Part shown: positions 1 to 9,499 of the stretch, piece by piece | How the letters are laid out: each line of letters starts with the position of its first letter | How positions within the stretch are numbered: position 1 is the first letter of the stretch | The notes under the pieces: model-generated | Seen by the model: the letters and a program-made list of their open reading frames with translations, nothing else | Databases searched by the model: none | Told to the model about the DNA's origin: nothing | Position numbers and translations under genes: made by a program | Assembly (NCBI RefSeq): GCF_000025565.1 | Contig: NC_014121.1 | Coordinates: 1,984,001 to 2,048,000, forward strand | Direction of reading: 5' to 3' | Source of the DNA: Enterobacter cloacae subsp. cloacae ATCC 13047 | GTDB lineage: Bacteria > Pseudomonadota > Gammaproteobacteria > Enterobacterales > Enterobacteriaceae | Length of the DNA: 64,000 nucleotides

Positions 1-2354
1 CGATATTTACCGCCACCACCGGTTCAACCCACGGTTATGACGTTACCGATCCTAACGAAATCGATCCTGCCATTGGCGGGCGCGCCGGTTTCGACCGCAT
101 GACGGCGGCACTCAGGCAGGCGGGAATGGGGCTCATTCTGGACATCGTCCCTAACCATATGTCGACCTCGCTGGAAAACCGCTGGTGGCGGGACGTTATC
201 GCGTTTGGTCAGCAAAGCCGTTACGCGCACTATTTTGATATTGACTGGTCGCGCCCGCTGACGCTGCCGTTCCTTGGCGACACCTTTGAGGCCGAGCTGG
301 AGAAGGGGGCAATTACTCTGAAACGTGACAGTGTCACCGGTGAGGCCGGGCTGGTCTACTATGACACAGCCTATCCGCTTAACCCCGGAACATGGGCTGC
401 GGAGAAAAGCATCGAGGCGATCCACGAGGCGCAGAGCTGGCGGCTGATGTCCTGGCGGGAAGCGCCGAAACAGCTCTCATGGCGGCGCTTTTTTGAAATT
501 ACCGGCCTGGTGGGCGTCAGAGTGGAAGACGAGGGGGTGTTTCAGGATACGCATCGCCTGATCCTCGAGCTCGTGCATACCGGCATTGTCGACGGGTTGC
601 GCATTGACCATATCGACGGGCTGGCCGACCCGCTGGGTTACCTGCAGCGGTTACGACAGGCAACCGGTCCCGACTGTTATATCACGGTGGAAAAAATTCT
701 CGCCAAAGGGGAACAACTGCCTGTGGAATGGCCGGTATCCGGCACCACCGGATATGAGTTTATCGCCTCGCTGGCCGAAGTGCTGGTCGACGATAATAAC
801 CTCGGGCGGCTGGAAAAAATCCACGACGAGACGCTGGGCGTAACGGTCGATCGCCATGCGGAACTTCGCAACGCTAAAGGGCTGATGACCGATCGCAATT
901 TTGAGGGTGAATTCACAACGCTGCTTAACATTGCCACCGACCTTGCCCGATGCAACGACATTGACGTGCCGCAGGACGACATACGCTACACGCTGCGCGA
1001 ACTGCTGATTGCGTTTCCGGTCTACCGCACCTACGGCACCGCCGACGGGTTAACCGCCCCGGATGTCGCGCTGTTGAACCGCGTTGTCGCCAGCGTCGAC
1101 GCACCGGAACCGGCGTTAAGCCTGTTGGTGAGGATCCTCACCGGCGACCTGGACGCCAGCAGCCGCGATGCGGCCTCGCTGTTCAGAACCCGCTTCCAGC
1201 AGCTTACCGGGCCGCTGATGGCGAAATCGGTGGAAGATACGCTCTTTTTCCGCCATAACCTCGAGCTCGCCCTGAACGAAGTGGGGGCCGATCCCACCCC
1301 GCGCGCATTCTCGTTATCCCGCTTTCACCAGGAGATGCGCATCCGTCTGGCCCGTCAGCCCGATGCGCTGCTGGGGACCTCCACGCACGACACCAAGCGC
1401 GGGGAAGACGCGCGGGCGCGCCTCTACACCCTGACGGAAGCCCCGGAACAGTGGGGTGAAAATCTGGCGCGCTGGCGACAGATGAACCAGACCCAGGTGC
1501 GTTTTCTCAATGACGGTACCGCGCCAAACGCGGCCGATACCTGGATGATCTACCAGGCGCTGGCGGGCGTCTGGCCTGCAACGTTGTCGCCTGACGATAG
1601 TGAAGGGCTGAAGTCTCTCGAAGCGCGTTTCCTCGGGTTTATTGAGAAAGCGCTGCGCGAGGCCAAACAGCGTACCGACTGGATCGACAGCAATGAGGGC
1701 TATGAGAGCGTGGTGCTGAATTACGTCCGGCACTTGCTGTCCCCTGAGAACACGCTGTTCCTGCATGATTTCTCGTCCTCCCTGCAACCCTTTATCCGCG
1801 CCGGGCTGATGAACAGCCTGAGCCAGACGGTGATCAAACTGACGGCGCCGGGTGTACCAGACATCTATCAGGGAAGCGAGGCGCTTAATTTTAGCCTGGT
1901 CGACCCGGATAACCGGCTGGAGCCGGATTTCGCCACGCTGAGGCAAAACCTGAGCAGCGCCGACGCAAAGCTCTTTGCCGACGAACAGCAGTGGCGAAAC
2001 GGCAGGGTGAAGCAGTATGTCACCGCCACGCTGTTACGCGTCCGGCAGCACTATTTATCGCTCTTCCAGTACGGCGACTGGCTGCCGCTGAAGGTCAGCG
2101 GCGAGCGCGAGGACAACCTGATTGTCTACGCGCGCGTGAAGGACGGGGAGGCGCTGATTGTTGCCGTACCGCGTCTGGTTTTTGCTACCCCCACAAACGA
2201 AACGCTGTGGGCCAACACTTCGGTCGTCATCCCCGAAGAGCTTTCCGGGAAACGCTACCGGGATCAGTTTACTGGTGAACGTCGGGCGCTGCGGGAGACG
2301 CTGGATTTAACGTCTGAAACAGGAAGTTTGTTAGTTCTGCTTACCTGCGAATAA
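1..2354 (+). CDS. treY: Malto-oligosyltrehalose synthase, 5' end missing
   Basis: TreY is a GH13 enzyme that isomerises the reducing-end alpha-1,4 bond of maltodextrins into the alpha,alpha-1,1 bond of trehalose, in the cytoplasm. The gene enters from outside the window: the frame opens at base 3 with the family N-terminal motif FTATTGSTHGYDVTDPN, so only some tens of residues are missing. GH13 landmarks are visible: DIVPNH, the nucleophile region DGLRIDHIDGL, the acid/base region YITVEKIL and the stabiliser region TSTHDTKRGEDARAR. It ends 15 bases before glgX on the same strand, consistent with a trehalose-from-glycogen operon; a TreZ trehalohydrolase would be expected upstream of the window. 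The identity is secure; the true start is not visible. Confidence 0.95.
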   Translation, partial: IFTATTGSTHGYDVTDPNEIDPAIGGRAGFDRMTAALRQAGMGLILDIVPNHMSTSLENRWWRDVIAFGQQSRYAHYFDIDWSRPLTLPFLGDTFEAELEKGAITLKRDSVTGEAGLVYYDTAYPLNPGTWAAEKSIEAIHEAQSWRLMSWREAPKQLSWRRFFEITGLVGVRVEDEGVFQDTHRLILELVHTGIVDGLRIDHIDGLADPLGYLQRLRQATGPDCYITVEKILAKGEQLPVEWPVSGTTGYEFIASLAEVLVDDNNLGRLEKIHDETLGVTVDRHAELRNAKGLMTDRNFEGEFTTLLNIATDLARCNDIDVPQDDIRYTLRELLIAFPVYRTYGTADGLTAPDVALLNRVVASVDAPEPALSLLVRILTGDLDASSRDAASLFRTRFQQLTGPLMAKSVEDTLFFRHNLELALNEVGADPTPRAFSLSRFHQEMRIRLARQPDALLGTSTHDTKRGEDARARLYTLTEAPEQWGENLARWRQMNQTQVRFLNDGTAPNAADTWMIYQALAGVWPATLSPDDSEGLKSLEARFLGFIEKALREAKQRTDWIDSNEGYESVVLNYVRHLLSPENTLFLHDFSSSLQPFIRAGLMNSLSQTVIKLTAPGVPDIYQGSEALNFSLVDPDNRLEPDFATLRQNLSSADAKLFADEQQWRNGRVKQYVTATLLRVRQHYLSLFQYGDWLPLKVSGEREDNLIVYARVKDGEALIVAVPRLVFATPTNETLWANTSVVIPEELSGKRYRDQFTGERRALRETLDLTSETGSLLVLLTCE

Positions 2355-2369
2355 TCGTGGAGAACGAAA

Positions 2370-4445
2370 ATGGCAAAGGAAAATACGTTTGACATACGGG
2401 CCGGTCATGGCCAGCAGCTGGGCGCAAATTATGACGGGAAAGGGGTTAACTTCGCGCTTTTTTCTGCTCACGCCGAGCGGGTGGAGCTCTGTCTGTTTGA
2501 CCCCTCCGGTAAAACGGAAATCGCCCGTCTGGAGCTGCCGGAATATACCCACGAGATCTGGCATGGCTATGTGCCCGACCTCCAGCCCGGCGCGCTGTAT
2601 GGCTATCGCGTCTACGGGCCTTATGATCCGGAAAACGGGCATCGCTTTAACCCGCATAAGCTGCTCATCGATCCCTATGCCCGTGAACTGGTGGGCGATA
2701 TCGACTGGAATGATGCCCATTTTGGCTACGAACTGGGTCATGATGCGCTGGATCTGAGCTTTGATACGCGGGACAGCGCGCCGTTCACCCCAAAATGCAG
2801 GGTTATCGATCCGAATGCGTTTGACTGGCAGGACCATCAGCGGCCAGCGATCCCCTGGCCGCATACCGTGGTCTATGAGAGCCATGTGAAAGGTTTTACC
2901 CAGCTCAACCCGGCGATACCGCCCGAGCTGCGCGGCACCTTTGAAGGCATGGGGCATAAAGCCTCGGTCGATTACATCAAAAGTCTGGGTATCACCGCCG
3001 TCGAGCTGCTGCCGGTTCACTGGTTCCCGGACGATCAGCACCTGCTGGACCGCGGCCTGAAGAATTTCTGGGGCTATAACACGCTGGGCTTTTTTGCGCC
3101 CGCGTCACGCTATTACGGCCCGGCGGGGATCCAGGGTTTTCGCGATATGGTCCGCGCCTACCATGACGCGGGTATCGAGGTGATTCTGGATGTGGTCTAT
3201 AACCACACGGCAGAGGGCAATGAGCTTGGCCCGACGCTCTCGTTCAAGGGTATCGATAACTACAGCTATTACCGCACCTTGCCGGATCAGCATCGCTATT
3301 ACATCAATGACACCGGCACGGGGAATACGGTGAACACCTCACACCCGCGTGTGCTGCAGATGATCATGGATTCGCTGCGCTACTGGGCGGAATCGATGCA
3401 TATCGACGGTTTTCGCTTCGATCTGGGTACGATACTGGGGCGCGAGCCAGAAGGGTTCGATCCGCGCGGCGGCTTCTTTGATGCCATGACCCAGGATCCG
3501 GTTTTATCAAAACTCAAGCTCATTGGTGAGCCCTGGGATATTGGCCCCGGCGGCTATCAGGTGGGCGGCTTCCCGCCCGGTTGGGGCGAGTGGAACGACA
3601 AATATCGCGATACCGTTCGCGAATACTGGCGGGGCGATAACGTTCCCACTGATTTTGCCGCCCGCCTGCTGGGCTCGGGCGATCTCTATGATTTACGCGG
3701 ACGTCGCCCGTGGGCCAGCGTCAACTTTATTACCGCGCATGACGGCTTCACGCTGAACGATCTGGTGTCGTACAACGAGAAACACAACGCCGATAATGGT
3801 GAAGATAATAACGACGGGCATAACGATAACCGCGCGTATAACTATGGCGAGGAAGGCCCGACCGAGAACCCGGACATTATTGCCACCCGTGAACGGCAGA
3901 AACGGAACTTCCTCACCACGCTGTTGTTCACCCACGGTACACCGATGCTGCTGGCCGGGGATGAGTTTGGCCGGACGCAAAAAGGGAACAACAACTGTTA
4001 TTGTCAGGACAGCGAGATCTCCTGGATCAACTGGAAAGGGTTGTCAGAAAACGACGTCGCGCTGCGCGAGTTTACCCGGCACCTGATTGCGCTTCGCGCA
4101 AAGCAGCCGCTACTGCGCCGGGAGAGCTGGCGAGACGGCCTTGAGATCCGCTGGTTTAACGCCGGAGGAGGACCGCAGCAGTCTGAGCAATGGGAGGAAG
4201 GCTCGACAATCGGCGTCTCCATCAGCCGGCCCGATCTTATCCAGGAGGAGGGGATCTGGCACGACGTGCTGATGCTGTTCAACCCGTTCGAAGGCGCCGT
4301 GTCGTTCCAGATCCCGCAGTTTGGTGAAGGAGGCTGGGTGCTGGAGCTCTCCACGGCGGGGGGGGTTGCCACGGGCGAGGTCATCACCCGGACCGTGGAT
4401 TACGAACTGGCGGGACGCAGTATTACTCTCTTCAGACGCCCGTGA
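2370..4445 (+). CDS. glgX: Glycogen/maltodextrin debranching enzyme GlgX (TreX type)
   Basis: A 691-residue GH13 isoamylase-type debranching enzyme that hydrolyses alpha-1,6 branches of glycogen or limit dextrins. It has the N-terminal CBM48-like domain (about 10-150) and then the catalytic barrel. The nucleophile lies in GFRFDLGT (about residue 351), the acid/base in LIGEPWDIGPGG (about 387) and the third acid in ITAHDGFTLNDLVSYNEKHN (about 457). The ATG is preceded by a GGAG at 2358-2361. It directly follows treY, so here it probably feeds linear maltodextrins to TreY rather than belonging to a glgBXCAP operon. It is convergent with the next gene, with two bases between the stops. Confidence 0.95.
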   Translation: MAKENTFDIRAGHGQQLGANYDGKGVNFALFSAHAERVELCLFDPSGKTEIARLELPEYTHEIWHGYVPDLQPGALYGYRVYGPYDPENGHRFNPHKLLIDPYARELVGDIDWNDAHFGYELGHDALDLSFDTRDSAPFTPKCRVIDPNAFDWQDHQRPAIPWPHTVVYESHVKGFTQLNPAIPPELRGTFEGMGHKASVDYIKSLGITAVELLPVHWFPDDQHLLDRGLKNFWGYNTLGFFAPASRYYGPAGIQGFRDMVRAYHDAGIEVILDVVYNHTAEGNELGPTLSFKGIDNYSYYRTLPDQHRYYINDTGTGNTVNTSHPRVLQMIMDSLRYWAESMHIDGFRFDLGTILGREPEGFDPRGGFFDAMTQDPVLSKLKLIGEPWDIGPGGYQVGGFPPGWGEWNDKYRDTVREYWRGDNVPTDFAARLLGSGDLYDLRGRRPWASVNFITAHDGFTLNDLVSYNEKHNADNGEDNNDGHNDNRAYNYGEEGPTENPDIIATRERQKRNFLTTLLFTHGTPMLLAGDEFGRTQKGNNNCYCQDSEISWINWKGLSENDVALREFTRHLIALRAKQPLLRRESWRDGLEIRWFNAGGGPQQSEQWEEGSTIGVSISRPDLIQEEGIWHDVLMLFNPFEGAVSFQIPQFGEGGWVLELSTAGGVATGEVITRTVDYELAGRSITLFRRP

Positions 4446-4447
4446 TG

Positions 4448-4996
4448 TCAAAGTGATGCCGCCGCCCGTGCGGCGGTGTCATACAGGGATGAAATGGTGC
4501 GCAGCAGCTGGGCGGTGTCACCGATAGCGGCACCCGAAATCCCGCTTTCGGCATGAATGTTGATAAGACATGCTTCGCGCACATCCCGGTATTTCATGCA
4601 CAGTGCTTTTCCCGCCTCGGTGGTGGAGAAGAAAAGCTCTTTTCCTGCCTTTTCACTGGTGACGTAGCCCGCCTTGACCAGCTTTTTCAACGCGTAAGTC
4701 ACCACGTGGGTATCTTCCACGTTGAGCACAAAACAGATATCGGCCAGCTTCTTCTTGCGATTGCGGTGATTCACATGATGCAAAAGCGAGACGTCAAAGG
4801 CCCCCATATCCGGCTCACCGGCCGCGGTCATGCAGCGCACCATCCATTTATTGAACGCGTTACTGGTCATGATCAGCGCGTACTCCAGCTCCGATAGCTC
4901 CGCGCAGCGCTCGGAAACCAGATGGCGGGAGGAGACGATCCGGCCGTCGTTAATGTCGTCGTGATTCATTGATGCAGCACTTTTCTTCAGGGTCAT
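4448..4996 (-). CDS. Winged-helix (MarR-like) transcription regulator
   Basis: A 182-residue predicted DNA-binding protein of the MarR-like winged-helix group (the family I know as COG5631). The central part (about 55-130) has the pattern of a wHTH: a helical stretch, LADICFVLNVEDTHVVTYALKKLVKAGYV as the recognition-helix region, then a wing near FFSTTEAGK. The start ATG has an AAGGAA ribosome site upstream. It is divergent from the DUF969-DUF979-DUF2891 operon, and an 11-bp imperfect inverted repeat sits between them, so I infer that it regulates that operon and itself. The ligand is unknown. Confidence 0.8.
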   Translation of the reverse strand: MTLKKSAASMNHDDINDGRIVSSRHLVSERCAELSELEYALIMTSNAFNKWMVRCMTAAGEPDMGAFDVSLLHHVNHRNRKKKLADICFVLNVEDTHVVTYALKKLVKAGYVTSEKAGKELFFSTTEAGKALCMKYRDVREACLINIHAESGISGAAIGDTAQLLRTISSLYDTAARAAASL

Positions 4997-5041
4997 AACG
5001 TTCCTTACGGGAGTGTGGCTGTTGCCCGGAAATGTAAACTC

Positions 5042-5069
5042 ATCGATAAAATAAGAACATTTTATTGAT
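5042..5069. promoter_or_regulatory. Inverted-repeat operator candidate between regulator and DUF969 operon
   Basis: ATCGATAAAAT (5042-5052), a 6-base spacer, then ATTTTATTGAT (5059-5069). The arms are complementary except for one position. The repeat lies in the 215-base divergent region upstream of both the winged-helix regulator and the DUF969 gene. Its length and symmetry fit a dimeric wHTH repressor. The assignment is by position only. Confidence 0.55.
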
Positions 5070-5211
5070 AAATTGTTTACATGTTTTTGCGGTTCAGATA
5101 TAGCTTTTTAACGCAGGTTTTCGAAGCCTGACGGAAAACACAACATCGCTCGCCGCAAATTAAAAAAATAGCCGTCGGCGCGCAACGCTCACTTTGGATA
5201 GGGTAACGTTT

Positions 5212-5934
5212 ATGGACGGTTCTACACTGTTGCCGCTTATCGGGATCCCGGTGGTGGTTATTGGTTTTGCCCTGCGCTTCAACCCGCTACTGGTGGTCGT
5301 GGTAGCGGGGCTGACGACGGGTCTGCTGGTTGGGATGGATTTCGGCATGCTGCTGGAAACCTTCGGCGAGAAGTTCGTCAACAGCCGCTCTCTGGCTACA
5401 TTCATTCTGATCCTGCCGGTTATTGGTCTGCTGGAATATTACGGTCTAAAAGAGCGCGCACAGGCGTGGGTGGCGAAGATCGCCAGCGCCACTTCGGCGC
5501 GTATTCTGATGATCTATTTTGTCGCCCGCGAGGGGACGGCCGCGCTGGGGCTGATGTCGCTGGGCGGTCATGCCCAGACGGTGCGTCCGCTGCTGGCGCC
5601 GATGGCCGAAGGGGCGGCGCTGAACGAGTACGGCGAACTGCCCCAGCATATTCGCGACAAAATCAAAGCCCATGCCGCCGCGTGCGACAATATCGCGGTG
5701 TTCTTTGGCGAGGATATCTTTATCGCCTTCGGGGCGGTGCTGCTGATCGACGCTTTCCTGAAGGAGAACGGTATTCAGGGGATTGAACCGCTGCATATCG
5801 GCCTTTGGGCGATCCCGACGGCGATTGCGGCATTGATTATTCATATGACGCGTCTGCTGAGGCTGGATGCCAGCATCCGTCGTGACGTGATGGCGTGGAA
5901 AGCCGGGCAGGGAACGCAGGAGATCGCGCCATGA
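5212..5934 (+). CDS. DUF969 family inner-membrane protein (putative 5-oxoproline transporter subunit)
   Basis: A 240-residue polytopic membrane protein of the DUF969 family. It has hydrophobic segments from the N-terminus (TLLPLIGIPVVVIGFALRF) onward and a conserved polar central loop (REGTAALGLMSLGGHAQTVRPL, then HAAACDNIAVFFGEDIF). DUF969 and DUF979 proteins occur as neighbouring pairs and have been proposed from gene context with 5-oxoprolinase genes to import 5-oxoproline; no pxp or pcp gene is in this window. I chose the ATG at 5212, preceded by AGGG, over an in-frame TTG at 5194. The stop overlaps the next start (ATGA), implying translational coupling. Confidence 0.8.
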   Translation: MDGSTLLPLIGIPVVVIGFALRFNPLLVVVVAGLTTGLLVGMDFGMLLETFGEKFVNSRSLATFILILPVIGLLEYYGLKERAQAWVAKIASATSARILMIYFVAREGTAALGLMSLGGHAQTVRPLLAPMAEGAALNEYGELPQHIRDKIKAHAAACDNIAVFFGEDIFIAFGAVLLIDAFLKENGIQGIEPLHIGLWAIPTAIAALIIHMTRLLRLDASIRRDVMAWKAGQGTQEIAP

Positions 5935-6917
5935 TGACACTGCTCACCATTAATCGCGTGTACTACCTGATCGGCTTCGTCGTGATGTTGCTGGTGGTCA
6001 TGACCCTGCGCGATCGCGCCAACCCCAAACGTTTTACCACGGCACTGTTCTGGTTTCTGTTCGGTGGGATCTTCCTGTTCGGTGACCTGATGGTGCAGGA
6101 GCTGGGCCGCTCGCTGGCGTACCGGATCATTGGCGGCGCCGTGATTGTAATTGCCCTGCTGGCAGGCTTTGGGCTGGTCGGTAAAGGGCAGTACAAAATG
6201 GCCAGTGAGCCCGAGCGTATTGCCTCATCAAACCGGCTGAAAAACTGGCTGTTTTTACCGGCCCTGATGATCCCGGTAGTGACGGTTATCGGCACGCTGT
6301 TCCTGAAAGGGGTGTCGATTGGCGGAGTTTACCTGCTCGATCAAAAACAGCTCACGCTGGCGGCGCTGTGCGTGGCCTGTGTGGCGGCAATTCTTACCGG
6401 CTGGTGGCTGACAAAAGGAACGCCGCTGCATGCCGTCCGTCAGTCTCGCCGCCTGGTGGATACCATTGGCTGGGCGGTGATCCTGCCGCAGATGCTGGCC
6501 ATGCTGGGCGGGGTTTTTGTGGTGGCCAATACCGGCAACTCCGTGCAGAAGGTGGTCAGCCTGTTTGTGAATCCGGACAGCCGCTTTATGCTGGTGGTGA
6601 TTTACTGCGTCGGCATGGCGCTGTTCACCATGATCATGGGTAATGCCTTTGCGGCCTTCCCGGTGCTCAGCGCCGGTATCGCCTTACCGTTTCTGATCCA
6701 CGTGCATCACGGTAATCCGGCACCGCTGCTGGCGATTGGTATGTACGCTGGCTATTGCGGCACGCTGATGACGCCGATGGCGGCGAACTTCAACATCGTT
6801 CCCGCCGCGTTACTGGAGCTGAAAGACAAATATCAGGTCATTAAGATCCAGATCCCGACCGCGTTAACCCTGCTGGTGGTCAACGTGTTCTTAATGTATT
6901 TCCTCGTGTTTCGCTAA
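5931..6917 (+). CDS. DUF979 family inner-membrane protein
   Basis: A 328-residue, highly hydrophobic protein of the DUF979 family, the regular partner of DUF969. The C-terminal half carries conserved small-residue membrane motifs (MGNAFAAFPVLSAGIALPFLI and GYCGTLMTPMAANFN). The start is ATG 5931, overlapping the DUF969 stop, with GCAGGAG upstream at 5915-5921. The pair presumably forms one transport system in the cytoplasmic membrane. The substrate cannot be read from the sequence; 5-oxoproline is the family-based guess. Confidence 0.8.
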   Translation: MMTLLTINRVYYLIGFVVMLLVVMTLRDRANPKRFTTALFWFLFGGIFLFGDLMVQELGRSLAYRIIGGAVIVIALLAGFGLVGKGQYKMASEPERIASSNRLKNWLFLPALMIPVVTVIGTLFLKGVSIGGVYLLDQKQLTLAALCVACVAAILTGWWLTKGTPLHAVRQSRRLVDTIGWAVILPQMLAMLGGVFVVANTGNSVQKVVSLFVNPDSRFMLVVIYCVGMALFTMIMGNAFAAFPVLSAGIALPFLIHVHHGNPAPLLAIGMYAGYCGTLMTPMAANFNIVPAALLELKDKYQVIKIQIPTALTLLVVNVFLMYFLVFR

Positions 6918-6940
6918 GCGTGGCAACCTAAGGAGCTGTG

Positions 6941-7936
6941 ATGGAATTAACGCAACACCAGGCTGATGCTTTTGCCAGAATGCCTTTGACCTATCTGCGC
7001 CAGGAATACCCGAACCACATTATGCATCTGCTCAATGATGACGGGGACGTCCTGCCGCCGCGCGAACTGCATCCCATTTTTTATGGCTGTTTTGACTGGC
7101 ACTCGGCGGTACACGGCTACTGGCTGCTGCTGCGCTGCTTGCGCCTCTACCCGGAACTGTCGTGCCGGGATGACATTATCACGCTGTTTGCCGACCATCT
7201 CACGCCAGAAAAGGTGGCACAGGAGCTGGCCTATTTCAACGCGCCGTTCCGCGCCTCGTTCGAGCGTCCGTATGGCTATGGCTGGCTGCTGGCACTGGCC
7301 CAGGAGCTGAAACAGTCATCGCTGCCGCAGGCGGCAGGCTGGTATCAGACGCTTGCGCCGTTAACGCAGGACATTCGCAACCGTCTGGTGGATTACCTCA
7401 GTAAGCTGACGTACCCGATCCGGGTTGGCACGCATTACAACACCGCGTTTGCCCTCGCGCTGGGGATCGATTACGCCCGGGCGGTGGAAGATAACGCGCT
7501 GGAGAGTGCCATTCTGGAGGCGGCGACGCGGTTTTATCTCGCGGATACCCAGTATCCGGCTCACTATGAACCGGGTGGTGATGAGTATGTGTCCGGCGCG
7601 CTGACAGAGGCTCTGCTGATGAGCAAGGTCGCGGAGAATTTCCCGGCCTGGTTCGACGCGTTTCTGCCGAACATCGGGGCTGTTTCAGCGCTGATGAACC
7701 CGGCAGAAGTGAGCGACCGTACCGACCCCAAAATTGCGCATCTGGACGGATTAAACCTCAGCCGCGCCTGGTGCATGAAGCATATTGCCAGTGCGCTGCC
7801 GGAGGATCATCCGGCGCAGCAGGCGCTGCGTGATGCGGTGGCGAAACACCTGAAGGCGAGCGTCGGGCATGTTGTCGGCAGCCACTACAGCGGTGGGCAC
7901 TGGCTGGCGAGTTTTGCGCTGCTGGCGCTGGAGTAA
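6941..7936 (+). CDS. DUF2891 family protein
   Basis: A 331-residue soluble protein of the DUF2891 family, without a signal peptide. Conserved-looking segments are HPIFYGCFDWHSAVHGYWLLLR near the N-terminus, EPGGDEYVSGALTEALLMSKV centrally and VGSHYSGGHWLASFALLAL at the C-terminus. The all-helical pattern with repeated W, H and D/E motifs recalls alpha/alpha-toroid glycosidase or lyase folds, but I do not know an established activity. ATG 6941 is preferred over GTG 6938 because AGGAG lies at 6931-6935. As the third gene of the operon it may act on the imported compound. Confidence 0.75.
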   Translation: MELTQHQADAFARMPLTYLRQEYPNHIMHLLNDDGDVLPPRELHPIFYGCFDWHSAVHGYWLLLRCLRLYPELSCRDDIITLFADHLTPEKVAQELAYFNAPFRASFERPYGYGWLLALAQELKQSSLPQAAGWYQTLAPLTQDIRNRLVDYLSKLTYPIRVGTHYNTAFALALGIDYARAVEDNALESAILEAATRFYLADTQYPAHYEPGGDEYVSGALTEALLMSKVAENFPAWFDAFLPNIGAVSALMNPAEVSDRTDPKIAHLDGLNLSRAWCMKHIASALPEDHPAQQALRDAVAKHLKASVGHVVGSHYSGGHWLASFALLALE

Positions 7937-7972
7937 ATATGGGGGCAGCGTCGCAGGACGCTGCCCTGGCAA

Positions 7973-9382
7973 TTATGCCGTAGCCTGTCGCGCGCGACGC
8001 AGTCGGCTAACGCTAAATAATACTGACGCAGTTGACGCGATCACCGCGATCCACAGCGCAATATGAACGGCACCGTCATCCAGCATTTGATGATCTGACC
8101 CTGCGGTCGCAGCCAGCAAAACTCCCACCACGGCGGCACCGAGACACTGGCCGAACGTTCTGACGATGGACAACACCCCGGATGCATAGCTGGCGTACTC
8201 CCGGGCAACGTTAGAGAGCATTTCACGGTTATTGGGACTCTGGAAACAGCCAAAGCCGATACCGCACACCAGGCTCCTGAGACAGATATCCCAGGCAGAA
8301 GGGCCGGCAGGCAGCGTCGCCAGCAAAATCAACCCAACGACAAAAATCATCAGTCCAAGTGTGGAGATCAACGGGGCGGAGATCGTGTCTGCCCAACGGC
8401 CCGCGTGCGGCGCAATGAGTACGATACCTATCGGCCAGGGGGTGAACAATAAAGCCGAGATCGCCGGGCTATAGCCGTACACGCTCTGAAACAGAAACGG
8501 CAGCGCGATAAAGGTAATGCCCTGACTCACAAACGAGGCCAGCGAGGTTAGCGCGGCGAGGGTAAACCGTCCGTTGCTGAATATCACCGGCGGCAGGATG
8601 GGGTTCCGGGCGCGGCGGATATGCCAGACAAAAGCGATAAGACTGACTGTGGCGACAAGTGCCCAGCAAACCGTGCTGATGGCGTGCGCTCTATTCTCTA
8701 CGCTGTTTGCCGCCATGATCATCGACCCCAGCAGGATCACGGACAGCAGGGCACCGGGCACGTCGAACGGGGACGTATCAGAGGCCGTCGCCCGCGGAAG
8801 CGCTTTCCAGGCCAGCAGCAGGGCAACGGTACCGGGAATAATGTTGATCGCGAACAGCCATTGCCAGCTCAGTACGTCGAGTATTGTTCCGCCCAGCACC
8901 GGTGCAATAGCGGTGCTGGCGGCGATAAGCAGGGCGTGCAGCCCCAGAATGCGGCCAAGCAGCCGTCCCGGGAATACCGAGCGCAGGATCGCCGGGGCAA
9001 TACTCAGCGTGGCCGCGCCGCCGATACCCTGCAAAATACGCATCCCGATCAGCATTTCCGGCGTTGTTGCCAGCGCGCAGCCGAGCGAGGTCAGGGTAAA
9101 CGTAGCCAGTCCTGCCAGAAACACCGGGCGATAACCGACGCGCGCGGCGAGGGCGGCGAAGATGGCTAACGTCATTGCCGCAGACAGCAGGTAACCGTTG
9201 GCGAACCAGACTGCGACATTCGCGGGCACCTGCATCGCGTTGGCCATTGATGGCAGGGCAATGTTGATCATGGTGCCATCGAAGACGCCCATCAACGTGG
9301 TGGTCATCACCGCAGCCATCACCCGGGCGCGTTCATGTCCCGGTAACCCTTCGTCGCCGGGTTGGTTTGAAAAGAGCGTCAT
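7973..9382 (-). CDS. MFS drug efflux transporter, DHA2-like
   Basis: A 469-residue major facilitator of the EmrB/QacA-like DHA2 type, which exports drugs or metabolites by proton antiport across the inner membrane. Seen: a first helix with TLMGVFDGTMINIALPSM, the motif-A region ARVGYRPVFLAGLATF, and motif C in the GIGGAATLSIAPAILRS region. The start is ATG 9382, eight bases after GGAG; an upstream in-frame start has no such site. It is divergent from a LysR regulator 117 bases away, the usual arrangement for an inducible pump. No outer-membrane or periplasmic adaptor is adjacent. Confidence 0.85.
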   Translation of the reverse strand: MTLFSNQPGDEGLPGHERARVMAAVMTTTLMGVFDGTMINIALPSMANAMQVPANVAVWFANGYLLSAAMTLAIFAALAARVGYRPVFLAGLATFTLTSLGCALATTPEMLIGMRILQGIGGAATLSIAPAILRSVFPGRLLGRILGLHALLIAASTAIAPVLGGTILDVLSWQWLFAINIIPGTVALLLAWKALPRATASDTSPFDVPGALLSVILLGSMIMAANSVENRAHAISTVCWALVATVSLIAFVWHIRRARNPILPPVIFSNGRFTLAALTSLASFVSQGITFIALPFLFQSVYGYSPAISALLFTPWPIGIVLIAPHAGRWADTISAPLISTLGLMIFVVGLILLATLPAGPSAWDICLRSLVCGIGFGCFQSPNNREMLSNVAREYASYASGVLSIVRTFGQCLGAAVVGVLLAATAGSDHQMLDDGAVHIALWIAVIASTASVLFSVSRLRRARQATA

Positions 9383-9499
9383 CGTGTTATCTCCAGGCAA
9401 GAATGTTGATGACGACACTATAGTAATGGGTTATACAGGGCGGAAGACGCAGCATTTGCACTTATACGTTGCATCAAACGCCCTGTATGAGGAGGTTTT

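Noticed and set aside
1314..1946. A 210-codon open frame antisense to treY
   Set aside because: It is entirely inside treY, whose protein matches the family throughout. No independent evidence.
4459..4476. CCGCCGC-CCGT-GCGGCGG hairpin at the end of the winged-helix gene, considered as a terminator
   Set aside because: It encodes the Ala/Arg-rich C-terminus (AARAAASL) and has no T-tract on either side. It may form, but termination is unsupported.
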